A DNA stretch of 64,000 bases from Aspidiotus rigidus (taxonomy: Eukaryota > Arthropoda > Insecta > Hemiptera > Diaspididae), in assembly GCA_035079385.1 (NCBI GenBank), contig JAVHKY010000025.1, forward strand, positions 21,118,501 to 21,182,500. The letters run 5' to 3'. The position numbers were made by a program, and so were the translations under genes. Positions within the stretch are counted from its first letter, which is position 1; each line of letters begins with the position of its first letter. Shown here piece after piece: positions 1 through 10,409 of this stretch. The notes under the pieces were generated by a model. It was not told the DNA's origin. It worked only from the letters and a program-made list of their open reading frames with translations, and did no database searches.

Positions 1-427
1 TTAATGCAAGATGGTCGGAAAGGCTGTGTTTCTGCGGAGGTTTTTGTAGTGGAAAGCGCGTCTTTTCTGCTTGATGAAAAAAAAAAAATTCGTTGCTGTG
101 CTGGAAAGTATTTTCCGCACCTGGATAGTACTTTCCAGCTCAGTGCTGTTTATGTCCCCACTTCTATCAGTATCTGCCATTCCCTCTCCTGTGAGCGTCA
201 ATCTGACTTCGCGTCGTTTGATCCGTCGTTGCTGGGATTCGAACTCGAGTCATCTGCGCGTGAAGCCACTACTCTAACCACTCGACCGCTGCAGCCTTAC
301 ATCCTAGTGCATGTAATTTGATTATAGTCATTATTATGCGCGCGACTACAGTCGTTGAATCTCGTGCTAGCGTGACAGTGCTGCCAATGCAAAGTGCACA
401 GAACCTTTCCTCCCATCTTGCATTAAA
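1..427. mobile_element. Candidate TTAA-flanked inverted-repeat element (MITE-like)
   Basis: The first 23 bases (TTAATGCAAGATGG...) return as an imperfect reverse complement at about 405-427, with only two or three mismatches. Both ends carry TTAA, so the segment looks like a short non-autonomous DNA transposon of about 0.43 kb with terminal inverted repeats. TTAA at both ends resembles the piggyBac target duplication, but the inner ends are not typical piggyBac termini, so the superfamily is open. It encloses a tRNA-like segment on the minus strand. The left end coincides with the window edge, so the left flank cannot be checked. Confidence 0.5.
225..298 (-). repeat. tRNA-like Pol III promoter (tRNA-derived SINE-like segment)
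   Basis: Read on the minus strand, an A-box-like stretch (TGGTTAGAGTAGTGG, reverse complement of 266-280) is followed by a good B box (GTTCGAATCCC, reverse complement of 234-244). The spacing is tRNA-like, but no acceptor stem of a functional tRNA closes around it. This is the usual head of a tRNA-derived SINE, or a decayed tRNA. It lies inside the TTAA-flanked inverted-repeat element, so the two may be one composite unit. A T-rich run near 70-90 (A-rich on the + strand) could act as a Pol III stop. Confidence 0.5.
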
Positions 428-433
428 ACATCG

Positions 434-478
434 TACGTATCAGTGTTGGAAGGGAACCAATTCCGCCACTGATACGTA
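434..478. repeat. Short perfect hairpin, 12-bp arms
   Basis: TACGTATCAGTG at 434-445 is the exact reverse complement of 467-478, with a 21-nt loop. It lies just outside the first inverted-repeat element. No function is evident. Confidence 0.5.
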
Positions 479-566
479 ATATACTATTTCTGAAGCTAAT
501 CACCTCTTTATATTCTTTTCTATTTCGCCCACTTTATAATTCACCTCATTATTAAATTGTCATGAA

Positions 567-1071
567 CAGAGCTAGGATTTGCTTGCATTTGCCGAATGAA
601 TTTGTTTGTGGGCAGATGAGAAAAAATAAAAGATGAGCACGAATTAGGGTAGTAGGAGGCTAGGAAACAATTTTTATTTTGCCTAATAATGCCGAAAGTG
701 GGATAAATGCCAAAAATGAGATAAATGCCGGATAACGCCGAAACAGCCCTCTTCATACAAAAATTAGATCTTTTTTTATAATTAGCTGCATACGCATATA
801 CTCCTATCGTTTCAGCGGACGTTGAAAGATCATTTTCAGATTATAAGTACCTCTTAAGTGACAAACGACACAGTTTCACTCAAAACAATGTAGAAAAACA
901 CTTAGTAGTTATGTTCAATAAGCGATTTTTATAGGTTAGGTATTATTTTGAAAGAACTTGTACCATAAAAATCCATTTTTTTGCTGTAAATTTTTAGTGC
1001 CGAATAATGCCGAGAATTACAATTTTAAATGGCGAATTTCCATTTTTTTTTGCCAAAAATTCCTAGCTCTG
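567..1071 (+). mobile_element. hAT-superfamily element, 505 bp, with 8-bp target duplications
   Basis: The ends are CAGAGCTAGGA (567-577) and its exact reverse complement TCCTAGCTCTG (1061-1071). The 8-bp sequence GTCATGAA lies directly outside both ends (559-566 and 1072-1079). Eight-bp duplications and CAGNG-type termini are diagnostic of hAT transposons. The interior is AT-rich with repeated GCCGAA/TGCCGAAT motifs and keeps a short piece of transposase coding sequence (785-934). The element is far too small to be autonomous, so it is an internally deleted copy that would need hAT transposase supplied in trans. The intact target duplications suggest it has not been rearranged since insertion. 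Confidence 0.85.
785..934 (+). pseudogene. hAT transposase C-terminal (dimerisation) fragment
   Basis: An open stretch of 49 codons ending in TAG reads ...YTPIVSADVERSFSDYKYL... then LLSDKRHSF...NNVEKHL. The pattern S-A-x-V-E-R-x-F-S with L-S-x-K-R downstream is the conserved C-terminal dimerisation region of hAT transposases. The catalytic domain and the BED zinc finger are absent, so the piece cannot encode an active enzyme. It lies inside the 567-1071 element in the orientation expected if its right end is the 3' end. No start codon or promoter is apparent, and I treat it as a relic left by internal deletion. Confidence 0.75.
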
Positions 1072-1079
1072 GTCATGAA

Positions 1080-2360
1080 CATTATTTTGTTTTTCTTTTA
1101 CAACATCAACGGCGAAAACACACTGATATTTGTTAACATTAAATACTCTGCAAATGGACAAAAGTGGCGACTGCAGCGCCACCTACAACATTGTGAAGCA
1201 TTATAACAAGCTTAGAGCTGAAGTCTGGTCGGTTTTCCATTCAATACCCCCGTCTCCTTTTACAGGACAAGTGTAACGCAAAATGAAAATGTTGAAAACA
1301 AGGTTTTTTTTTCTTTTTTAAAACCACACTAGGGCGTCCCACTAGGGAGCTGGAAGAAATTTCACACATCGAACTCGAAAAGGATTTAAAACGAGTACGA
1401 ACAAATAAGAATATTTCAGAGGAAGAAGAACACATTCTGATAAGTTCTTTCTTATATCTGAGAGTAGAAATAACGTTGAATAAATCAACAAGATAGCCTA
1501 AAAGCTACAAAATTATAGCAGAGCATCGCTAGGTTAGTTTCCTGTGACATCATAATTATGGTTAGTTGCAGAAACCTCTTGACTTGCTTAGAGCAAGGAT
1601 CATTCGGTAAATAAAAAATAAATAATCTCTGAATGAAAGTCATGATTGAAATTCATAATTTACAGGGTTCCTAGCATCTGTTTAGATACTTTTGATTACC
1701 AAGGAATTGATTGTTGACAATATGACCTTTCTTCACTGTGTTTTTCTTACGAGAGTCTAGAGGTTTTTAAGCTCCAGAGGCCACTGTTTCACACAGATGA
1801 TGTCACCAGAAAATTTGTCCATTGTATTGTGCCCTGTATTGAGCCGGTATAATATAACAGAGATTAGAACTCATGTTCTTATCCCAAATGTTTTAATACG
1901 CTAATTGTAGGATTCATGTTGGTGGCATACAGAGGTCAAAATTATAAAAATTCCATACAGGAAATTCAAAGCTTTCAAACCCCAAACTTGAAAGACTTGC
2001 ATTGCAACGTTATATTTAATCCCCCTTATAACGTTATTTTGATTCACGATAAGAGAAGGATCTCATTGATCAATGAGAATGGAGTCACGTCATCAGAAGA
2101 TCTTTACTCAGTCATACTCAAGTTTGTGGAATGCCGTTTCATAACGTCCGACTATTGCAGAAATACTGATGGTGAGGAAGAAACACACGATGGTTGATTC
2201 CGAACATGAAGTTATGAATAGTAGGGCACACTTAAAACAGAAACACAAGCAGAAAAATTCAGTTTGTACAAAAGTAATCCGCACTGACAATACAACCAAC
2301 TCTCGACAAACATTATCAAGGTGATGCACTCGACAATCACAACGGTCATGTGGAGAGCCC
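1080..2360. other. Unassigned; two short open stretches
   Basis: No known family is recognised. A charged open stretch at about 1321-1497 (+; ...RELEEISHIELEKDLK...) follows a T-rich tract and an AG, as a 3' splice site would. An ORF at 1916-2197 (+, 93 aa) contains several acidic and basic residues but no recognisable motif. Either could be an exon of a host gene or chance. Confidence 0.2.
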
Positions 2361-2363
2361 ACG

Positions 2364-2530
2364 ATGAAGTTTAGAAATTTGATACCTATCTCTTTTCGTT
2401 GAAGTAGGGCTCCACTTTATTTCAGTTTGATTCTTGCATTTGATCAATGATATGAAGATTAGAAATTTGATACCTCTTTTCGTTAAAGTAGGTCACCACT
2501 TTATTTCAGTTTGATTCTTGCAACTGATCA
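2364..2530. repeat. Tandem duplication, about 80-bp unit, two copies
   Basis: Positions 2364-2446 and 2452-2530 are near-identical (both start ATGAAG, share TTAGAAATTTGATACCT and end TTGATCA or CTGATCA). They differ by a few substitutions and a short indel, indicating a simple local duplication. Confidence 0.8.
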
Positions 2531-4804
2531 CATGAGTTGAAACAGTAAAAGGAATATATTAAGTATTCTCTCTCCCCCTCTTCGACACAAAGCTGAATTA
2601 AATCTTACGATTTCGAAAGCTGCCTTGAAATTTTACAAACCACCACATTTCTATCGTATTCCAGAATCCTACCCACAGTTCTCACATTCTACCGAAAAGG
2701 TGCTTCTAGTCACAAAATATTCATCAATATTAATGTACGTATGGCAGTAGGGAGAGACAATTTCGAGACAAATTTGTAGGTTGCAGCAGGCCTACGAAGA
2801 ACACTCTATGATGTCGTGACCCAGCGTCAGGTCACACCAGACGCCAATGTCAACAATCGTGTTCCATAAGAGTAGCTCGGTTGCTTAAGCGTCAGGTAAT
2901 TCGCGTCCTTCAGAAGTACACCTCGCGAAGTACGAGCATATGATTGCTATTCCTTCATGATCTACGCAAGTATCACTGACCAACTATCTGCGCTCCCATT
3001 GTCTTTTAATAGACCTAACTACTGCAGACAGAAGATGACACTCGTTCCCATCGCCTTTTACTCTTATCTGGTCAGGTATTTACGTTAGAACTCGTCGTAA
3101 TACGATATCCCGTTGCAATACCAACGTTTGAGAGCGATATCAAAATTCACGTTCAAAACTCGTCGCAATAACTTTTGTAATGCTGTACCAACGGCTGTCC
3201 TGTCATTTATAGGATACTCGATCTTCCCTATTTTTTTCTCGGCAGTATATGGGTACAATATGAGAACAAAAAGCTACTTGACCGAGTGCATATAACATAT
3301 ACGCGTCACTTGACGCTAAATTTGCGACGGTTTTCTTCTACGACAACAAATACTATATATACAATAAACTACCGGTAAGCGTTATCTTAAAGATCATCAC
3401 GCCTCATTGTTTGTTCAATTTCATCCAAAATTACGCGATTATACGCGCGTATACTCATTAATTTTAAATCACGTCACGTTATAGGGCTGCGTTACATCAT
3501 AGAATGTATAGAATACCGTATACTTCTTCGAAACCATATCAACGCGGATTCAGAGATGCATACCGTACTTGGCCCTTCGAGTAGTATTTTTTTACCTCTC
3601 GAAAATTTCTGATGGTATATACAACTTGATGAGGATCGACCAGTCTATAATCACACATAATTTCAACGGAATCCAGTACCGGTATATAACCTTTTATTCA
3701 TTTCTTCCAATTCAGAAACTGGTTATACTATGATATTAAATCGAAAAAATAGGTTTTCGGTCAACGGCTCTTCTTCGCGACAGGCGACATCGTGAACGAA
3801 CAAAATATGCGTCAGTTATAAAAAAACGAAATTATGTTACGGCGGTTTTTACTATATCGTAAAACACGTAATAACGTACGATAATACATGGGAATGGTAA
3901 CATCGAAATTGAAGTGGCTCATTTATTTTCATAGGTCTATTTCGTCAGACCTCCGCAACTCGAGGTAAGAGGGTTAAATTTGTACCAGAATTCACAGTAA
4001 CGGAGTATCAAAGCTTAGGTAACCCCCCTTCATCACTTATCAACGCTCGAGAAAGGTAATTAGTGTCAAGGTCCACCATTCGCACAGTTTGCAGCATCCT
4101 ACTATTCTGAAATTGCGTTCGTTTTCGTCAACCCCCTTCTCATCACATGAGTTCATCGATCGTGATTACAGAATCAAAATAATGTAAAAGACGTGATTTT
4201 ATATGTACTATCGTTGTGAATGGCACAATTTCACTCTGTATTTTGCCAATCCAATTTTAGAATCATTTCGACGATTTCAGCTTAATAACAATAAGAAATA
4301 GGAAAAATTGAAAAAAATGTGTTACAATTTCTTCGTCTATAAATTACCATAAGTTGAACATTGCTCTTATAAACATACAGAGGGTCGTATGGTGAAAAAT
4401 GGTGGATGCGAGGAGCAATTTGACAACTTACTATTTCATCTTTCTGTCTCTTTCAAGTCCATCAATAGAAAGTAGGGCGAAGCTCAGTATAGTCTAAGCC
4501 TAGTTTAAGCTGAGTATAGCCTAGTATTAGCAAAGCGTGCCATAGGTATAATTATTCTGGGCCTAGTTTGAAGCTAGTAATGTATATATGTAGCTCAACT
4601 AGGCTTAGTTTAAAGCTAAAGAGAGTAAATTCCTCCACACTACGGAAAATCATTGAATCGGCGTTTTATCAATACATCGATCTCAGTCAATTGCATCGAT
4701 ATATCGGTTGTATGAGAGGCCGATTCCGCTCGTTTGTCCCCATTCTTATATAAGGTTGGTATACTGTATGTTAAGATGAAGCTTTCGGGTTCGACCTTAT
4801 TCTT
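2531..4804. other. No recognisable feature
   Basis: AT-rich sequence with only short ORFs and no motif I can assign. From about 4480 to 4620 there are several loose copies of a CCTAGTTTAAGCT-like word on both strands, which recurs near 38000 and 53820. Confidence 0.3.
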
Positions 4805-5060
4805 GGATTAATATAATAAGCTAACTATTCTGGATCAAGTAAAGGATTCTTCGAAAATTTTCAGGAGGGGGGGGGGGGAGGGAAGATCAACTTGGACTTG
4901 GATTCGCAGATTTCCAATAGACGGCTAGGGTGGGTTAGTCCTAAACTAGCGAATTTTTCACAGCGGATAAAGTTACAATCAGGACATCAAACATTTTAAA
5001 ACTTCTTCTGACGATATCATCATCCGTTAGATCTGCTTGTGACGTCATCACCCTCGGTTA
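4805..5060. repeat. Dispersed repeat, copy A
   Basis: This segment shares an ordered series of words with 37725-37965: AATAAGCTAACTAT, then CTGGA...GAGGATTC-like sequence, GCAGATTTCCAATAGAC, AAACTAGCGAATTTT, CGGATA, and TTGTGACGTCATCA at or near the end. The order and spacing are preserved with many substitutions, so this is an old dispersed repeat of unknown class. A G-run (about 4867-4878) interrupts it. It ends near a CRE-like palindrome, TGACGTCA. Confidence 0.6.
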
Positions 5061-5083
5061 GGTAATTGGTTTGGGCTACGACG

Positions 5084-5255
5084 CGTGCAACCATCCGGAC
5101 AACTTTCCGGAAAACCCTCAGGGCAACCATCCGGACAACCTCCCAAGCAATTATCCAGGCAGCCATCCGGGTAACTTTCCGAGCAATCATCCGGGCAACC
5201 TTTCCGGGTCACATTTCGGGCAACTTTCCAAGCAATCAGCCGGGCAATCTGGCTT
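5084..5255 (+). repeat. Degenerate 12/24-bp tandem repeat
   Basis: A run of units resembling GGCAACCATCCG and GGCAACTTTCCGAGC alternates about every 12 bp, with a 24-bp higher-order period. One frame reads as repeated NHPGN/NFPSN peptides for about 55 residues. GC content is clearly higher than in the flanks. It may be a pure minisatellite or the remains of a low-complexity protein exon, and no start or splice evidence supports a gene. Confidence 0.7.
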
Positions 5256-5485
5256 TAGCTTTGACCGTCGTCGTACGTTATATATTCAAGCCAGCCACCG
5301 TTTAAATAGGCTGTATTCTTCAATTTCATTTCTTTTTTCGAGCTAAAACCCAACTCCAAAGCCTTGAAAGTCCTGAGCCAAATGATGAAGTTGAAAATGT
5401 TTGACCTCCGAAATATACATATGATGGGGGGGAGGGGGGGTGTTGGAAGAATTTTCGACAGGTCAACCTGTAAACGACCCCAATC

Positions 5486-5516
<31 letters not shown>

Positions 5517-6539
5517 AATCTTAGCACCTATGTAACATAAATTTAGTATTATTCCAGCGAACTTTTGGTATCAGTTAAATTTTCAATCTGGCCACACTGT
5601 ATTTTTGTCGTCAGTCGCGGTTATACCCAATTTTTCGCGAAGGTCTGAAGAAGCTTAATAATCCAACACAAAATAAGGAAATCCGCATATTTCACGGCAT
5701 AAAAATAGCAGCATTAGTTGCAAGTTTCTTGGTCGGCCTGTAGGAATTCTGAAGATTTCGAATGGAGAACTTACCATTAAGTAAATTTTCTAATTAAACG
5801 AGTGAATGTTTACTCGACCATTTAAAAAGTAGAGAGATTTTTTGGCATAGCCATATAAATAAAAATCATATTTCATGTCTCTTATATTTTATTAGTCATC
5901 TTGAAATATTTTAATCTAGGCTTCAACTAGGTCAAGTGCTCGTGAGATATTACTCGTTTGCCTCCTTACCTTTATTGGCGTCGTATAAGTTTGGTATGAG
6001 AAATATTTTGAGGTATCACCTTTTGTGGGGCTCACTCGCGGGCTCACTCGCTCCACTCGTTCGCCCTCTTTCTCGGTCCCTGTCTCGGTTTAGCATAAGT
6101 CTGATATAAAATATTTCGTGCTTTCGCCTTTCGCGGGGCGAACGAGACGCGCACGCGGGGTGTACTCGCAAATTTCTGAATCACTTATCGGGTAGAGATT
6201 TACACGCGCACGGTCTCTCTTGACGGGGGGGGGGAGGGGGTGTACTCGCGAATTTTTAAAACGGGGTACGGTGGGACAAAAAATATGAAACATGTCAAAA
6301 GAACGCATTCTCATGTTTTTTTTTCTTCGATCCAAAGGCAAATCCAAAGCATTATCAATTTTTTTGAAGATTGTAATTTCAAGCCAAAGTCCAAAGTTTT
6401 TCATTGAAATGGGCCAAAGCCAAACAGCTGTGGTTCTTATATTCTTTCAAAACACAAAGCCGAAGGTACAATTTTCAAGTTTGTCGAGAAACCAGCGACC
6501 TATGCTGCTTTTGATTTTTTATATCGAACCAGTTTCTTC
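5256..6539. other. No recognisable gene; homopolymer tracts
   Basis: Contains G- and C-rich runs (about 5427-5440 and 5488-5500) followed by a long A-run (about 5501-5518), and a region at 6010-6250 rich in CTCACTCG and CGCGCAC words. No coding or element signature is recognised. Confidence 0.3.
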
Positions 6540-6695
6540 TGTCTGAGTACGTTCCAGCTGACTCTCTCTCCTGTTCGATGGGTTGAGTATCTTGAAAATC
6601 TTCTTCTTCTCACCTTCAATTAGTTTCCTCTTTCTGAGTACGTTCCAGCTGACTCTGACTCCTGTTCTTGGGTTGAGTATCTTGGAAATATTTTT
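6540..6695. repeat. Tandem duplication, about 91-bp period
   Basis: CTGAGTACGTTCCAGCTGACTC at 6543 recurs at 6634, followed in both copies by CCTGTTC, GGGTTGAGTATCTTG and a pyrimidine-rich stretch. Two units, lightly diverged. Confidence 0.75.
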
Positions 6696-8932
6696 TTTTC
6701 TCTATTACTTGGAACAGCTTCTTTCTAGATCATTTCAATCCAGCCATCATCCTTACCTCTACTCCTGAATCAACATTTTTGTAAATCACACTGATGACGT
6801 CACACTCCTATATCACAACCTTCTTGGTATTTTAAGTTTTTTTAACGTCCCGCCCTAATTTTTGTAAGGTCTTTTCCCTGTAGCGATTTAATTAAGCCAA
6901 AAATCATATTCTAATCTCTAACGACGTCACTTCCTAATGTCTAGCTTTCTTTCAGCTTGTAATTTTTACGTCTACTGAACCTCTATAAGATGAATAAATT
7001 GCGGAAGTACCTCAAGGAGAAAATTTTCTGACAGTTAAATAGGAGGAACCCGATTCCATCTTACATCTGATCTTTCAAAAAGTCTTTATCGTACTTTTAT
7101 AAAATCTTTCTTAATATTTAGAACATCCCTTTGAGTAGTCAAAAAATAGTTTTCCAAGCTCAAAGAGCGGACAAAAGGTGAGAAAAATAACAATTAATGC
7201 GCTCTAGTCACACACGGGCAAAAATTTACCTCGATAAATTCGATGAACAGGAAGAGATAACACTTCGAGAATTTTAAGTACGCTGGAAGATTAACAGTAT
7301 AACGACCTCCACAAACAAGGACGCCAATTTTCTCCGTGACTTTTTCAACTAACGCTGAATTTAACTCCGGTCGCCGTTATCAATCGGAAATTTTTTCTGA
7401 TAGGCTTCGCGAAAAACAAGAGGACCATTAACTACAAACACGACTTTCATAAAAGAAAATTGGAGATAGAAATTCTCGACGCGGTTTTGTGCGGCCTTTC
7501 GTGATTGGAAGAAATAAACAGTTCTCCGAGCCTATTTCATAGCGTGAACCTACGAGAGACGTAAAAAATAATGATCTGACACGGGCCAAAGTAATTCTTT
7601 CTCTTCGACAGTTGAAAAATTAAATCTTTCTCTCTCTCTTCTATATCTATAGCTACAACCTCGAGGACACACATTACTTGATTGGATAATTCCCGATCTC
7701 TGCATTTGAACTCTTTCACTAAACGCGCGTAAGCTCGTCATTCAAAGATAACACCACTACTGTATAGCAGTGTCAACTTTCATTTTGCGAACGGACAGTT
7801 TGTATAAGATGAGAGATAAAGATTTCGTTTTCCCTCTTTTTGGAGTCGAATCCAAAATTGTTGGAGTGAATCGAAAATGATATGACCCATTTTATCGAGG
7901 AGGAAACGTTTTCGAGTAGATTGAATAGTAAGCCGACGACCTATCAATACGACATATGCGGTTGAGTTGTGCTATACGACGCGACGTACCGTCATTTGAA
8001 CAAATCGTTTACTCGCTCGCTGCACATTACGGATGGGAACAGAAGTGCGAAATCGACTCCAAATATTTTGAAAATTTATAGGAAACCAAAATTGTATCAG
8101 TCGTAGGAGGAAGAAAGGAGTTGACCTGTTCGTGCACGTACATCTTAGGACGAGTACACAATATTATTCATTCATGAAAATGATTGAGTACTCGATTAGT
8201 ATTCAATATTTATAGTAAAGAAAAAAAAAGGTTGATAATCAGAGTTGAAATAATGGACAATGTAAAAAAATATTTGATTCGATACATGTAGAAAGAGGTG
8301 TCAATTGCGAAGATGCAAAATCACAATTTTTTTTCCAAATCGACATTCAGAGAAATAGAAGCTTTTTCAAGTAGCTGCAAAAGCAATATGTAAGAGTAAA
8401 TTACATACATTAAGAATTTTTAAACTTTTGGAGTGAACATGAACTTTCGAAGATGGTGTATTTCTAGAAGTATTTTCCATTTTCCGAGCGCAATACTCAT
8501 ATTTAATTATGTAAGACCCCATTCAACTAAAGGACCTTACCGCAGCTAACAATTACCTGTTATAATGCCCAAACTGCCTACTCTTGGCAGTGGAATTGAC
8601 GTTTGAACATCTTAAGCCTATCACCTAGAACTGTAAATAACATGGTTAAGTCCCTTCCCCACAAAACCAATATCATAACCTGATATTTCAGTGCACAGGT
8701 GTTCTCACTGCCAAACTGCAGTCATCAATCCCGTCAGCGGAAAAGCTCATCATCATGAAACTATTAAACTATTCACAAAATGAGTAACGAGTCCCCGCGA
8801 CAGGCTACAGCGGAGTCCTACCAACTGTAATGTCTCATCAGGGAGGAAGCTACATTCACTCACCCTAACCGAGAATGGCTCCAAGTCTATGTTTTCAGCG
8901 CATAAGTATTATGTACTGGCCACTCCCAATTG
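6696..8932. other. No recognisable feature
   Basis: No coding signature, RNA gene or element boundary could be supported. A TGACGTCA palindrome occurs near 6793. Confidence 0.3.
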
Positions 8933-9279
8933 ACAATTTTGGTGCGATTCTCGCAGTAAAATCGCAGCATTATTTCACAGCGAATAAACAGCAGCTTTTG
9001 CTCCGGTAAAATCGCAGTATACGCAGCGGGTTTAGTGTGGGATATTGCTGCATCTGTGCTGCAGTTTGTCGCTCTACCGCTGTGGTACTACGAATGTGCG
9101 CTGCAAGGACGCTGCAATAAATAGCGGTCTTATCGCTTAAAGGCGGCTAATGTGCGGCTATTCGCTCCAAAAACGCACTTATTTACGTCTAATCGCAGTA
9201 AATACGCGCTATTGACGCAGAACTTCTATTGCTGAGTTGCAGCGATTTAACGCAGTATTTTTACGAGGCAAAATTTTGT
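8933..9279. repeat. Candidate fold-back element rich in CGCAG motifs
   Basis: The two ends are loosely inverted: AATTTTGG-TGCG...GCAGTAAAATCGCAGC on the left matches the reverse complement of GCAGCGATTTAACGCAGTATTTTTACGAGGCAAAATT on the right. The interior repeats words such as TCGCAGTA, CGCTGC and GCGGCTA in both orientations, so the single strand could fold extensively. No transposase remnant or target duplication was identified. It may be a MITE or a locally expanded motif. Confidence 0.4.
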
Positions 9280-9439
9280 AGCTCTTTTCCAGAATATTAG
9301 TGAAGTTATAACAAAATAAATTAGGAAAACCTCATAAAATTTTTTTTTTTAATAAATATTTTACCAGAATGAAGAAAAAAATTTTTTTAATGAGTAAAAG
9401 CAATTTCAATTTTGTTATTATGTGACCATGGCTTGAGGC

Positions 9440-9515
9440 GTGATGGGGATTCGAACTTACGGTTTCCTACTTCCTAACCTAACCTATGTCCCTACCTATT
9501 GCGCCGAATCGTCAC
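9440..9515 (-). repeat. tRNA-like Pol III promoter segment
   Basis: On the minus strand, GGCGCAATAGGTAGG (reverse complement of 9491-9505) fits an A box and GTTCGAATCCC (reverse complement of 9446-9456) fits a B box, with tRNA-like spacing. The acceptor stem does not close, so this is more likely the head of a tRNA-derived SINE than a functional tRNA. It differs in sequence from the tRNA-like segment near position 260. Confidence 0.45.
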
Positions 9516-9539
9516 TTGGAGTAGGGTGTTCGTTTAAGA

Positions 9540-10409
9540 TTTATATCCAACACTTCAAAATGCATGGTCTTTAAATTAAGAACGCGTTCGCGTCCTTTGT
9601 GGTGATTTTATAATAGAGAAAGAATTAAAATTTCAGTCAAGCATATAGAAATTTAGTTTTATTTATGCCCCATAGAATAAAAAATGAAATAGGAACTACA
9701 AAAATGTGACATCAACAGGGATTTTTTTCAAAACAAATAAAGTATAATTTTTATGTTTTTTCAAGAGTGTGTACTGTAGGTATTTCTTATGTTTCACTAA
9801 GGTTTGACTACGAGCAAGTTTTAAAAGTACGACAATACGAATTCGAGGCTTACTATTAACCCCCACGAATAGCGTTTCTGTTATATTTTTTATTAACGTG
9901 ATACCTCAGAATTTGTCTAGAAAAACGCTAGTATTTTAATCACAGTTTGCGTACAAGGATACAAAATGATATTGAAAATGATTAATAACATCAAGGCTTC
10001 TTGGGCACAATCGAAAGAAATCTTTGACGATTCGACCAAGCTAGTGGTCTTTAGCAAGAAAAGAAACGAAATTAAAACAAATGTAGACTACAAGAATACA
10101 CAGAACAGTATAAATTATGAGTTGGAAAAAACTCGAGAAATTATTTGAAATTATTCAAGACATTAGGAGTGCACGAGAGACAACATTTTGCAGCATCTTA
10201 ATTGTAGTTGATGGTATCGGCGTCCTCTTGATCATTTCAATAACTTATCTTATCTTGCGTTCTCTATTATTAAATTCATTGCCCAAAATTTTTGTATTTT
10301 CAAAATTGAAGGAATGACGTATTCTATTTCCTTTCGTCATTCCTGTGTTGAGAGACTCAATGGTCTGTCCTAAATATGTGCAGACTTTTTGGGCGGACAT
10401 AATCAAAAC
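9540..10409. other. Unassigned; two short ORFs
   Basis: ORFs at 9966-10148 and 10117-10317 (+, different frames) overlap. The second contains a hydrophobic run (ILIVVDGIGVLLIISITYLI) that could be one membrane segment. No family is recognised and no supporting signals are seen. Confidence 0.2.

Noticed and set aside
225..298. Functional tRNA gene on the minus strand
   Set aside because: Good A and B boxes, but the acceptor and anticodon stems do not close into a cloverleaf, so I call it a tRNA-derived promoter only.
9474..9495. Insect telomeric repeat (CCTAA)n
   Set aside because: Only two to three CCTAA-like words occur, within a tRNA-like segment, with no array.
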